From contig ONPN01000012.1 of NCBI GenBank assembly GCA_900319695.1, forward strand, positions 1 through 64,000: a stretch of DNA of 64,000 nucleotides, written 5' to 3'. Below, in pieces: positions 34,117 to 42,570 of this stretch; position 1 is the first letter of the stretch, and each line of letters opens with the position of its first letter. The notes beneath the pieces were generated by a model. It had not been told where the DNA came from and ran no database searches. It saw nothing but the letters and a program-made list of their open reading frames with translations. Source of the DNA: an uncultured Eubacteriales bacterium (GTDB taxonomy: Bacteria; Bacillota; Clostridia; Oscillospirales; Oscillospiraceae). Position numbers and translations under genes: made by a program.

Positions 34117-35331
34117 GTGACAGCAATGCAAGAGGGGAGTCGTCAGCTCCGCATCATCAACGTCGAATACGCCCTGATTCAGGGCCTGTACTGGGTCAGC
34201 TTCTGCGGCATCGTGAGCTATGCCGCAGTCTATCTGCTGGACAGGGGCTACAGCAACACAGCCCTCGGGCAGATCCTCGCCCTCGGCTACATCCTCGGCT
34301 TCCTCATCCCGCAGCTTCTGGCAAACTGGATCGACCGCTATGAGCGCGTCACGGTCTACCGCTGCCAGTGGGGCCTGCTGGCGCTCCAGCTTGTCCTGGT
34401 TTTCCTGCTGATGAACTTTCCGGGCGGCGGGCCCGTTGTCTCTGTCCTGTGCTGTCTGCTCATCGGCGTGGAGATCACGCTCAACCCAATGAACACCCAG
34501 ATCAGCGCGGATCTCAACCGCCGCATCGGACACATCAATTACGGCGCAGCCCGCGGGACCGGTTCGATCGCCTTCGCGCCCATGTCGGTGCTGGTGGGGC
34601 GGCTGCTGGAGGATCGCGGGACCGGCGTTCTGCCGACGATCTTTATTGCCTGTATCGCCCTGCAGGCCGCGGCGCTCCTGCTTTTGTGCCTGAGCATACG
34701 CCGACATGCCGCCCTCACGGGGGAGAAGGGGCCGGCCCTGCGCGGCAGCAACTTTGCCGGGTTCTATCGGGAAAACCGCCGCTTCTTCGGCCTGCTTGCG
34801 GGCGTGGCCCTGCTCTTTTTTACCCACAATCTCGTCAACAACTATATGATCCATGTCGTCAGGAATGTCGGCGGCGACACTTCGGACATGGGCCTGCTCA
34901 GCGGCTATACCGCCTTCATGGAAATCCCCATGATGTTTCTCTATGACCGCCTGCTCCGCCGCTTTCGCTGTGAGAGCACCGTACGCTTTGCCTCGTCGAT
35001 GTTTGTGCTCAAGGCCCTGGCCATCGCCCTGGCCCCGAACATGGGCACGCTCTTTGCTGCCCACGCCCTGCAGATGCTATCCTTCGCCATGATCACGCCC
35101 GCCATGGTCGCCTATGTCAATCTCCGCATCGACCCCAAGGACTCCGCCAAGGGCCAGGCCCTCGCCTTCGGCATGGTGACCCTCGGCAACATCCTCTCCA
35201 GCGCCATCGGCGGCGTCCTCTATGACGCGCTCTCCGTGCGCCGGGTCCTGCTGATCGGAACCGCTGCCGCCCTTGTCGGCGCCCTGCTCTGCCATGTGTT
35301 TTCACGCGCGCCGGTTGCGGAAAAAGTGTAG
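34117..35331 (+). CDS. MFS transporter (LacY/nucleoside-symporter-like), candidate sulfosugar importer
   Basis: Twelve-segment major facilitator protein, 404 residues, of the MFS_1-like type (start RIINVEYALIQGLYWVSFCGIVSYAAVYLL). It shows a charged loop between TM2 and TM3 (ANWIDRYERVTVYR) and the long central loop near residue 205. GTG at 34117 follows GGAAGGAAAG; ATG at 34126 is the alternative. It has its own promoter but follows the isomerase and GH31 genes in the same direction. No other importer is in the locus, so uptake of sulfoquinovose or its glycerol glycoside is proposed; specificity is inference. Confidence 0.84.
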   Translation: MTAMQEGSRQLRIINVEYALIQGLYWVSFCGIVSYAAVYLLDRGYSNTALGQILALGYILGFLIPQLLANWIDRYERVTVYRCQWGLLALQLVLVFLLMNFPGGGPVVSVLCCLLIGVEITLNPMNTQISADLNRRIGHINYGAARGTGSIAFAPMSVLVGRLLEDRGTGVLPTIFIACIALQAAALLLLCLSIRRHAALTGEKGPALRGSNFAGFYRENRRFFGLLAGVALLFFTHNLVNNYMIHVVRNVGGDTSDMGLLSGYTAFMEIPMMFLYDRLLRRFRCESTVRFASSMFVLKALAIALAPNMGTLFAAHALQMLSFAMITPAMVAYVNLRIDPKDSAKGQALAFGMVTLGNILSSAIGGVLYDALSVRRVLLIGTAAALVGALLCHVFSRAPVAEKV

Positions 35332-35335
35332 TACG

Positions 35336-35384
35336 GCAAAAATCCCCGGTGAATACGCAGATTTCGTACTCACCGGGGATTGCT
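35336..35384. terminator. Bidirectional terminator
   Basis: Perfect 12-bp stem AATCCCCGGTGA/TCACCGGGGATT between convergent MFS and cysteine desulfurase genes. Confidence 0.85.
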
Positions 35385-36515
35385 TTATCTGTGCGCCAGT
35401 GTTCGGGAGGCGTCGCGCAGGGCCTCGACCAGAGCTGTCACGTCTTCTGTCGTATTGTACCGCGAAAAGCCGATGCGCAGGGCCCCGTCGATCTTGCGGG
35501 CGTCCATGCCGATGGCCTCCAGCACATGGCTGCGCGCGCCCTTCTTGCAGGCCGAGCTGCGCGAGACGTAGATCTCCCGCACCTCCAAAAAGTTCATCAG
35601 GACCTCGCTGCGGTAGCCGGGCAGGGAGACGGAGAGGATGTGCGGCGCGGCTGTCTCGAGCATACAAAGACCGGGTATCGCCTCGCTGAGCTCCCTCGCC
35701 GCCATGTCTTTGAGCGACGCCATATGCGAGATGTTATTATGTAAACCATCCTTTGCGATCCGGCAGGCCTCGCCGAAGGCCGCGATCTGCGGCACGGCCT
35801 CGGTCCCGGCGCGGCGGCCCTCCTCCTGTGCCCCGCCCACGATCAGGGGATGCAGGCGCAGCCCCTTGCGGATGTACAGGGCTCCGATGCCCTTGGGCGC
35901 GTGGACCTTGTGCCCGCTGATGCTGACGAGATCACAGCCGAGACTCTTCGGCGTGAAGTCCAGCTTCATAAAGCCCTGCACCGCGTCCGTGTGCAGCAGG
36001 GCCTGGGATTTTTCTTCCTTCAAAACACGGGACATGGCGGCAAGATCCGTCACCGCCCCGGTTTCATTATTGACCAGCATCAGAGAAACGAGTATAGTAT
36101 CAGGGCGGAGGGCTTCGCGCAGAGCGTCTGGTTCAATGACCCCGGTGCGGTCGGGCTTGAGATAGGTCACCTCATAGCCGCGCCGCTCCAGCTCCTCGGC
36201 GGATTTGCGGATCGCATCATGCTCCACAAGGGAGGTAATGATGTGCTTCCCCTTGCGGCACATCGCTTCCGCACCGGAGAGCAGAGCCCAGTTGTCGCTC
36301 TCCGAGCCGCAGGATGTGAACACGAGTTCCGCGGGCTCACAGCCCAGCGCGGCGCTGACCTGACGGCGCGCCCTGTCCACCAGCTTTTTCGCCTCCCGCC
36401 CCTTGGTATAGGTGGAGCTGGGATTGCCGTAGGTCTCCAGCATGGCTTCCATCGCCGCCTGCGCGGCCTCCGGGCAGACGCGGGTCGTGGCGGAATTATC
36501 CAGATAGTGCTCCAT
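35385..36515 (-). CDS. Cysteine desulfurase (NifS/IscS family)
   Basis: PLP enzyme of 376 residues that takes sulfur from cysteine for Fe-S clusters or tRNA thiolation. The start YLDNSATTRVCPEA is typical, and the PLP-binding Lys lies in SISGHKVHAPKGIGALY. The persulfide-forming Cys lies in VSRSSACKKGARSHVL, a short loop more like group II NifS-like proteins. It stands divergent to mtaB, a tRNA methylthiotransferase that needs Fe-S clusters. It is a single-gene unit bounded by a terminator. Confidence 0.92.
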   Translation of the reverse strand: MEHYLDNSATTRVCPEAAQAAMEAMLETYGNPSSTYTKGREAKKLVDRARRQVSAALGCEPAELVFTSCGSESDNWALLSGAEAMCRKGKHIITSLVEHDAIRKSAEELERRGYEVTYLKPDRTGVIEPDALREALRPDTILVSLMLVNNETGAVTDLAAMSRVLKEEKSQALLHTDAVQGFMKLDFTPKSLGCDLVSISGHKVHAPKGIGALYIRKGLRLHPLIVGGAQEEGRRAGTEAVPQIAAFGEACRIAKDGLHNNISHMASLKDMAARELSEAIPGLCMLETAAPHILSVSLPGYRSEVLMNFLEVREIYVSRSSACKKGARSHVLEAIGMDARKIDGALRIGFSRYNTTEDVTALVEALRDASRTLAHR

Positions 36516-36602
36516 TTATGGCAACCTCTTTATGTATATAATATTATGTTGAATGGATTACGTTAAATAAATTATGTAAACTATTACGGAACGGAGAAAC
36601 GC

Positions 36603-37895
36603 ATGAAATATATTATATCCACTCTCGGCTGCAAGGTCAACCAGTATGAGACCCAGGCCATGGAGACTTTTCTTGCCGAGCGCGGCTTTGAACGGGCGGC
36701 CCCTGGAGAGATCGCCGACGCGGTTATCGTCAACACCTGCGCCGTCACCGCCGAGAGCGGCCGCAAATCCCGCCAGACCATCCGCCGCCTGCGGGACGAA
36801 AACCCCGGCGCGGTTCTGGCCGTCTGCGGCTGCTACTCTCAGCTTGAGCCCGAGGCGGCGCAGGAGCTGGGGGCCGCCGTCATCTTCGGTGCGGCAGACC
36901 GAGAGGGCCTTGTCAGGGCCGTGGAGAAAGCCTGCCGGGAAGGGGAGGGGCAGCAGGAGATCGACGCCCCCTTCCAGCGCCGGACTTTGGAGCGCCTGCC
37001 TGCCGGGGCGGTGGATCACCGCACCCGCGCCATGCTGAAAATTCAGGACGGCTGCGTCAATTTCTGCTCCTATTGCATCATCCCCTACACAAGAGGGAGA
37101 CTGCGCAGCCTGCCCCCCGAGGAGGCCGCCGCCGAAGCCGCCAGACTTGACAAAGAGGGCTACCGCGAGATTGTTCTCACCGGCATCGAGGTCGCCTCCT
37201 ACGGCGTGGATCTGCCCGGAAAGCCGACGCTTGCCGATGTGATCGAGGCGGTGGCAAACGCCGCGCCCCATATGCGCATCCGCCTTGGCTCGCTGGAGCC
37301 GACGGTCATCACAGAAGAGTTCTGCCGCCGCCTCGCCGCGACGGGGAAGCTCTGCCGACACTTCCATCTCTCCCTTCAATCCGGCTGCGACCGCACGCTC
37401 AAGGCCATGAACCGCAAATATGACTGCGAAACCTTCTATGAGAAGACCGCGCTTTTGCGCCAATATTTCCCCGGCTGCGCCTTGACCGGCGACCTCATCA
37501 CAGGCTTCCCCGGCGAGACGGACGGGGATCAGGCAGACACCCTCGCTTTTCTGGAAAAGTGCCGCTTTGCCGCCATGCACGTTTTTCCCTACTCCCGCCG
37601 CCCCGGTACGCCTGCAGACAAAATGCCGGATCAGTGCCCGAAGGCCCTCAAGGAAAGACGGGCGCATGAGGCGCAGAGATTGTGCGACGCCATGCACCTG
37701 GACTTTCTCGCCGCCTGTGCGGGACAGGTTTTGCCTGTCCTCTTTGAGTCGGAGGAAGACGGATTCTGCACAGGCCACAGCGACACCTATATGCCGGTCA
37801 AGGTGAAAGGGACAGGCCTGCGAGGCGAGCTCCATGACGTGCTGATTGAAGCCGTCGAGGGCGAATTTCTGGTCGGCAGAATGAATCACAGCTAA
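36603..37895 (+). CDS. mtaB: tRNA t6A37 methylthiotransferase
   Basis: Radical-SAM methylthiotransferase of 430 residues, converting t6A37 to ms2t6A in ANN-decoding tRNAs. The N-terminal MTTase domain with cluster-binding Cys in TLGCKVNQYE, VNTCAVT and VCGCYSQ is present, then the radical-SAM triad CVNFCSYCIIPYTRG, then a C-terminal TRAM-like region. The start ISTLGCKVNQYETQAME is the MtaB rather than MiaB form. GGAG precedes the start. The intergenic region holds one of the TTATGTAAAC motifs (36572-36581). Confidence 0.93.
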   Translation: MKYIISTLGCKVNQYETQAMETFLAERGFERAAPGEIADAVIVNTCAVTAESGRKSRQTIRRLRDENPGAVLAVCGCYSQLEPEAAQELGAAVIFGAADREGLVRAVEKACREGEGQQEIDAPFQRRTLERLPAGAVDHRTRAMLKIQDGCVNFCSYCIIPYTRGRLRSLPPEEAAAEAARLDKEGYREIVLTGIEVASYGVDLPGKPTLADVIEAVANAAPHMRIRLGSLEPTVITEEFCRRLAATGKLCRHFHLSLQSGCDRTLKAMNRKYDCETFYEKTALLRQYFPGCALTGDLITGFPGETDGDQADTLAFLEKCRFAAMHVFPYSRRPGTPADKMPDQCPKALKERRAHEAQRLCDAMHLDFLAACAGQVLPVLFESEEDGFCTGHSDTYMPVKVKGTGLRGELHDVLIEAVEGEFLVGRMNHS

Positions 37896-37900
37896 ACATA

Positions 37901-37929
37901 TTGCTGGTTTTCATATCCCGTGTTACACT
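37901..37929 (+). promoter_or_regulatory. Promoter of the Sel1-VanX gene
   Basis: TTGCTG and TACACT with a 17-base spacer, 41 bases before the start. Confidence 0.7.
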
Positions 37930-37969
37930 GAAAACAGGCATTTTCAGAAAATAACAAGGAGGAATCCGC

Positions 37970-39487
37970 ATGAAAAAACTCATTTCCGTACTGCTGGCGG
38001 CACTGCTGCTCCTCTCCTCGGTCTCGGCCGCATACGCCGACGGTGAGGAATGGAAGGATCTGATCGACGAGGAGCGCTATGAAGAGGCGCTGCCGCTGGT
38101 ACAGGCGGACGCCGAGGCGGGGAACCCCAAGGCGATCAACGCCCTGGGAAGGTTCTATTTCTATGGCTGGGCGCTTGAACAGGATTATGCCAAGGCCATG
38201 GAGCTTTTCCTTAAAGCTTCGGAGATGGACTATGCGCCGTCGATGCAGATGATCGGCTACATGTACGACGCGGGAGTCGGCGTCGAGCAGGATTACGCCA
38301 AGGCGCTGGACTGGTACCGGAAAGCGGCGGACCTCGGCGAATTGTACACCATGTATAACCTCGCCCTGATGTATCAGTACGGCAAGGGCGTCGAACAGGA
38401 TTACGACAAGGCAAACGAATGGCTGCTCAAGGCGGCGGAGCTCGGCAACGCGGGAGCCTATTCCGCCCTGGGCTACAACGCCATGATGGGCCTGGGCTTT
38501 GAGAAAAATGATGAAAAGGCGCTGGAGTGGTATCAGAAGGGCGCGGAGCTCGGAGATCCCACAGCCATGTTCAGCATCGCCAACATGTATGACGAGGGTT
38601 TGGGGGTAGAGCAGGACTACGGCAAGGCCAGAGAATGGCTCGAAAAGGCGGCGGAGCTCGACTACCCCTGGGCAATGGCTGCTCTGGGCGCTTACTATCA
38701 GGTGGGCAGAGGCGTCGACCGGGACGAGGAGAAGGCGCAGGAGTGGCTCCGGAAGGCCGCGGAGCTCGGCGTAAGCGTCGACGATGAGGCAATCCGGGAG
38801 ATGATGGGCGAGACGACGGAGGACGATGTCATCCTGTCCGACGACGCCTCCGACTTCGTGCTGCTGAGTGAGGCTGTCCCAGACGCCATTCTGGAAATCC
38901 GCTATTATTCCACTTACAACTTCGTTGGGGATCGGATCGACGGCTATGAGGAGCCGCTGGCTTTCCTGACCAAAGAGGCGGCCGCTGCCCTGAAGGAGGT
39001 CAGCGATGAGCTGGTGGCCAAGGGCTATCGCCTGAAAATCTACGACGCCTACCGCCCGCAGCGGGCTGTGACCAACTTCATGAACTGGGCGCTGGACACC
39101 GAGGACACCCGCATGAAGGAATACTTCTATCCCGAACTCGAGAAGGACGTACTTTTCCCGCAGGGCTACATCGCGGAGCATTCCGGGCACAGCCGCGGCA
39201 GCACGGTGGATCTTACGCTCTTCGACATGAAGACCGAAAAAGAGGTCGACATGGGCGGCACCTTCGATTACTTCGGCGAGCTGAGCCACCCGGACTATAC
39301 CGGCATCACGGACGAACAGTATCAGAACCGCATGCTCCTGCGCGAGGCTATGCTGGGCCACGGCTTCAAGCCGCTGGCGGAGGAGTGGTGGCACTTCACG
39401 CTCGAGAACGAGCCCTATCCCGACACCTATTTCACCTTCCCGGTCAACAGCGATTCCCTTGTGACCGCGGAGGCGGACGCAGCGTAA
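37970..39487 (+). CDS. Secreted Sel1-repeat protein with VanX-type D-Ala-D-Ala dipeptidase domain
   Basis: A 505-residue two-part protein. A signal peptide (residues 1-23) is followed by about seven Sel1/TPR-like repeats (about 40-265; GVGVEQDYAKALDWYRKAAD is typical). The M15D peptidase domain (about 300-495) has zinc-site elements SGHSRGSTVDLTL and EWWHF and the conserved YDAYRPQRAV. VanX enzymes hydrolyse D-Ala-D-Ala, in vancomycin resistance inside the cell. Here an exported form with a protein-protein interaction array suggests cell-wall peptide turnover. No vanRSHA genes are nearby, so resistance should not be assumed. Confidence 0.88.
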   Translation: MKKLISVLLAALLLLSSVSAAYADGEEWKDLIDEERYEEALPLVQADAEAGNPKAINALGRFYFYGWALEQDYAKAMELFLKASEMDYAPSMQMIGYMYDAGVGVEQDYAKALDWYRKAADLGELYTMYNLALMYQYGKGVEQDYDKANEWLLKAAELGNAGAYSALGYNAMMGLGFEKNDEKALEWYQKGAELGDPTAMFSIANMYDEGLGVEQDYGKAREWLEKAAELDYPWAMAALGAYYQVGRGVDRDEEKAQEWLRKAAELGVSVDDEAIREMMGETTEDDVILSDDASDFVLLSEAVPDAILEIRYYSTYNFVGDRIDGYEEPLAFLTKEAAAALKEVSDELVAKGYRLKIYDAYRPQRAVTNFMNWALDTEDTRMKEYFYPELEKDVLFPQGYIAEHSGHSRGSTVDLTLFDMKTEKEVDMGGTFDYFGELSHPDYTGITDEQYQNRMLLREAMLGHGFKPLAEEWWHFTLENEPYPDTYFTFPVNSDSLVTAEADAA

Positions 39488-39563
39488 GTTTAGCACTTTA
39501 GCACAAAAAAGAAGACCGTTCTTTTACGAACTTGCACAGAGTGGAAGAAAATTCATTTCGACC

Positions 39564-39592
39564 TTGACAAACGGGGCCGGGGCATTTATCAT
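39564..39592 (+). promoter_or_regulatory. Promoter of the lysine-riboswitch operon
   Basis: TTGACA and TATCAT with a 17-base spacer, ending just before the aptamer. Confidence 0.82.
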
Positions 39593-39598
39593 CTGAAC

Positions 39599-39843
39599 CA
39601 AGATAGAGGCGCGGGGTTCATCAGTAAGCTCCTGCTGGAAAGCAGCTTTTGCGGGAGACGAAAGGGGACGCCGCCGAAGCGGGGAAGACACAGCTGCGTG
39701 TCGCACCGCTGGGCCGTCGGATAAGATCCGCCGGACTGTCACGCGAGTGGAGCGCTATCGAGTACAGAATCTTTCGCCGGGGCCCCGGCTGGATAAGAAT
39801 TCATGTGCCGTAGACGCGAGACCGCGTCTGCGGCATTTTTTCA
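39599..39843 (+). promoter_or_regulatory. Lysine riboswitch (L box) with terminator
   Basis: The aptamer spans about 39602-39759, closed by GATAG/CTATC. It carries the L-box blocks AAGATAGAGGCGCGG, AGTAAG, GAAAGGGGACGCCGCCGAAG, GCTGGGCCG and GGACTGTCACGCGAGTGGAG. A strong terminator stem TGCCGTAGACGCG/CGCGTCTGCGGCA with six T's follows at 39803-39842. Known L boxes lower expression when lysine is plentiful. It precedes an amino-acid ABC transporter, which marks that as a lysine importer. Confidence 0.93.
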
Positions 39844-39880
39844 TGCGCCCCTGTCAAATATGAATTTAAGGAGAAAAACC

Positions 39881-40729
39881 ATGAACAACCTGAGAAGACT
39901 TGCGGCAGTCCTGCTGTCCCTGATGATGCTCCTCTCCCTGTGCGCGACGGCCAGCGCCGAGAGCGCCGCCCCCTATGAAGAGCTCAAGTACCTCAACGGC
40001 CAGCTCCGTGTCGGCATGGAGTGCGCCTACGCCCCCAACAACTGGCAGGAGTCCGAGGCCAGCGACACCAACGTCCCCATCGAGAACGTGCCCGGCGCGT
40101 ACGCCGAGGGCTACGACGTGCAGTGGGCGAAGATCATCGCCGACTACCTGGGCCTTGAGCTCGTCATCGTGAAGATGGACTGGGACGGCCTGATTCCCGC
40201 CCTGAACGAGGGCCAGATCGACGCGATCATCGCCGGCATGATGGACACTGCCGCACGGCGCGAGGCCATCAACTTCACCACCCCCTACCACGCCACCGAG
40301 TACGGCATGATGGTCAACGCGGGCTCCCCCTTTGAGGGCGCCAAGACCATCCAGGACTTCAGCGGCGCGAGCGTCCTGGGCCAGAAGGACACGGCCCTCG
40401 ACACCGTCATCGACCAGATCAACGGTGTTGAGCACCTCAACCCCGTCTCCAGCATCCCCGACATGGTCGCGAGACTCCAGCAGGGCGCCTGCGACGCCAT
40501 CGTCGTCAACGTGGAGAACGCCCCCGCCTACATGACCTCCAACCCTGACTTCCGCCTCATCACCTTCGCCGAGGGCGACGGCTTTGAGCTGCCCGCCAAG
40601 GGCTCCTGCGTCGGCATCCGCTACGACGACGAGGATCTGTGCAGGCTCGCCAACGAGGCCCTTGCGACCGTCGAGCAGGCCCAGCGCGACGAGATGTGGA
40701 ACACCGCCGCCGAGAAGGCGCCGGCCTGA
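39881..40729 (+). CDS. Amino-acid ABC transporter substrate-binding protein (probably lysine)
   Basis: Extracytoplasmic solute-binding protein family 3, 282 residues. A signal peptide covers residues 1-24 (hydrophobic core LAAVLLSLMMLLSLC, end ASAE). No lipobox is obvious at that site, which is unusual for a Gram-positive binding protein, although the Cys in LSLCATA may serve. The core has LRVGMECAYAPNNW, IVKMDWDGLIPALNEGQIDAIIAGM and FTTPYHATEYGM. The start at 39881 follows AAGGAGAAAAACC. First gene after the lysine riboswitch, so lysine is the likely ligand. Confidence 0.9.
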   Translation: MNNLRRLAAVLLSLMMLLSLCATASAESAAPYEELKYLNGQLRVGMECAYAPNNWQESEASDTNVPIENVPGAYAEGYDVQWAKIIADYLGLELVIVKMDWDGLIPALNEGQIDAIIAGMMDTAARREAINFTTPYHATEYGMMVNAGSPFEGAKTIQDFSGASVLGQKDTALDTVIDQINGVEHLNPVSSIPDMVARLQQGACDAIVVNVENAPAYMTSNPDFRLITFAEGDGFELPAKGSCVGIRYDDEDLCRLANEALATVEQAQRDEMWNTAAEKAPA

Positions 40730-40744
40730 TAGCGTCAGGAAAAG

Positions 40745-40824
40745 CGTAGGGGCGGCTATCAGCCGCCCGTGCGAACAGAAAAAAGAGCCTGTTGCTGCCG
40801 GGCGCATACTATGCGCCCCTACGG
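40745..40824. repeat. REP-like double-hairpin repeat, variant of family A
   Basis: Starts GCGTAGGGGCGG and ends GCGCCCCTACGG. The two inner hairpins are GGCGGCT/AGCCGCC and GGGCGCAT/ATGCGCCC. The ends and architecture match family A while the stem sequences differ, as if changed in compensating pairs. Confidence 0.75.
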
Positions 40825-40868
40825 AGAAGGACTCCTTTCAGACGCACATTGAAAAGCAAAACAGAAGA

Positions 40869-40898
40869 GGGGGAAGCGCCGTTTCCGCGCTTCCCCCT
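40869..40898 (+). other. Intra-operon hairpin between binding protein and permease
   Basis: Perfect 11-bp stem GGGGGAAGCGC/GCGCTTCCCCC without a T run. It probably protects the binding-protein mRNA 3' end or reduces permease expression. Confidence 0.65.
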
Positions 40899-40917
40899 TA
40901 TGGAAGGAAAGAAAGCC

Positions 40918-41805
40918 ATGAATCAGAAGATAAGCAAGACAAAGGCCCTGAAAATCGCGGCCTGGATCGCAGGGCTTGCGCTGCTCGTATGGTGCGGCGT
41001 GAGCTTCGCGGAGACCGTGCGCCGCTGCGCGGTGATGGAGAAGAACCCCCAGGGCTTTGTGGACTCGATGGTCTATATGTCCATCAAGGGCAAGGACATG
41101 CTCGTGACGGGCGTATGGACGACGGTGCGCATCGCGCTGCTGGGCACGGCGATCGCCTTCGTGCTGGCGATCTTGCTGGTGTTCCTGCGCATCCAGGAAC
41201 CCGACCGCCGCGACAGCGATGTGGTGAAGGCGCTCAAGTGGCTGGCCAGCCGCTTCGCAAGGTGCTACGTCTTCGTCATCCGCGGTACGCCCATGATGGT
41301 GCAGGCGCTGATCTTCTATTACTTCGGCTTTAACCTCTTCAAAAAGACGGGCATGACCGTGACGGAGATCAACCACGTTTGGAGCTTCTTTATCTCCGGC
41401 CTCTGCACGGTGGCCCTCAACTCCACGGCCTACCTCACCGAGGTGCTGCGCGGCGGCATCCTCGCGGTTGACAAGGGCCAGACCGAGGCTGCGCGCAGTC
41501 TCGGCATGACGAACTGGCAGACGATGACGAAGGTGGTCTTCCCCCAGGCGGTGAAGAACGCGATCCCCGCCATCGGCAACGAGTTTATCATCAACATCAA
41601 GGACTCGTCGGTGTTGTCGGTCATCGGCGTGATGGACCTCATGTACGCGACGAAGTCTGTGAGCGGCATCTACTTCCGCTCACTGGAGATCTACTGCGTG
41701 GCGGCGCTGATGTACCTGGTGCTGACCTGGCTTTCGTCGCTGCTTTTAAAGTGGCTGAGCAAGAAGCTGGACATGCCGGTGCGCGGCATTCCGAGCTCGA
41801 ATTGA
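40918..41805 (+). CDS. Amino-acid ABC transporter permease (probably lysine)
   Basis: Integral membrane subunit of a polar-amino-acid importer (HisM/GlnP type), 295 residues. It has an N-terminal membrane segment (residues 11-30) before the five-helix core, the [18 protein letters not shown] start of the conserved domain, and the EAA loop [23 protein letters not shown] at 40918 is chosen since GGAAGG lies just upstream. The start codon of the ATPase gene follows 13 bases after the stop. Confidence 0.92.
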   Translation: MNQKISKTKALKIAAWIAGLALLVWCGVSFAETVRRCAVMEKNPQGFVDSMVYMSIKGKDMLVTGVWTTVRIALLGTAIAFVLAILLVFLRIQEPDRRDSDVVKALKWLASRFARCYVFVIRGTPMMVQALIFYYFGFNLFKKTGMTVTEINHVWSFFISGLCTVALNSTAYLTEVLRGGILAVDKGQTEAARSLGMTNWQTMTKVVFPQAVKNAIPAIGNEFIINIKDSSVLSVIGVMDLMYATKSVSGIYFRSLEIYCVAALMYLVLTWLSSLLLKWLSKKLDMPVRGIPSSN

Positions 41806-41818
41806 AGGAGGCGGCGGC

Positions 41819-42565
41819 ATGAACGAAGCGGTACTGAGAATCGAAGGGCTGGAGAAGTCCTTCGGCAATCTTGAGGTGCTCAAGGGCATCGACCTCACCA
41901 TCCACAAGGGCGAGGTGGTGTGCATCATCGGCGCCTCCGGCTCGGGCAAATCCACCCTGCTGCGCTGCGTCAACCTCCTCGAGGAAGCCGACGCCGGGAG
42001 CATCTGGTTTGACGGGCAGGATCTCATGGATCTGCGCGTCGATCTCAACGCTCTGCGCCAGAAGATCGGCATGGTGTTTCAGAGCTTCAACCTTTTCAGC
42101 AACAAAAACGTACTCGATAACTGCACCCTCGCGCCCATGACGGTGAAGAAAATCCCAAAGGCGCAGGCGGAGGAGACGGCCATCCGCCACCTGACCGCCG
42201 TTGGCCTCAAGGACTTCATCTACGCGGACGCGAACCGCCTCTCCGGCGGACAGAAGCAGCGCGTCGCCATCGCGCGCGCCCTGTGCATGGAGCCGGAGAT
42301 CATGCTCTTTGACGAGCCGACCTCCGCCCTCGACCCTGAGATCGTGGGCGAGGTGCTGGACGTCATGAAGGAACTGGCCCAGGAGGGGATGACCATGATG
42401 GTCGTCACGCACGAGATGGCCTTCGCCCGCGAGGTGAGCGACCGCGTGGTCTTCATGGATCAGGGCGTCATCCTCGAACAGGGGAGCCCCGCTGAGATTT
42501 TCGGCAATCCGAAGAACGAGAGAACCAGAACCTTCCTGAGCCGCTATCTGGAGGATCACGAATAA
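41819..42565 (+). CDS. Amino-acid ABC transporter ATP-binding protein (probably lysine)
   Basis: ATPase subunit of 248 residues. Walker [11 protein letters not shown] loop MVFQSFNLF, signature [15 protein letters not shown], Walker [15 protein letters not shown] and the switch His in VVTHEM are all present. It is of the HisP/GlnQ class for polar amino acids. GAAGGAGG precedes the start. It is followed 5 bases later by the M20 peptidase gene, and all four genes appear to be controlled by the upstream L box. Confidence 0.95.
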   Translation: MNEAVLRIEGLEKSFGNLEVLKGIDLTIHKGEVVCIIGASGSGKSTLLRCVNLLEEADAGSIWFDGQDLMDLRVDLNALRQKIGMVFQSFNLFSNKNVLDNCTLAPMTVKKIPKAQAEETAIRHLTAVGLKDFIYADANRLSGGQKQRVAIARALCMEPEIMLFDEPTSALDPEIVGEVLDVMKELAQEGMTMMVVTHEMAFAREVSDRVVFMDQGVILEQGSPAEIFGNPKNERTRTFLSRYLEDHE

Positions 42566-42570
42566 GGGAC

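Noticed and set aside
37970..39487. Vancomycin-resistance locus
   Set aside because: Only a VanX-type domain (and a distant VanZ-family gene) occurs; vanH, vanA/B, vanR and vanS are absent and the protein is exported.
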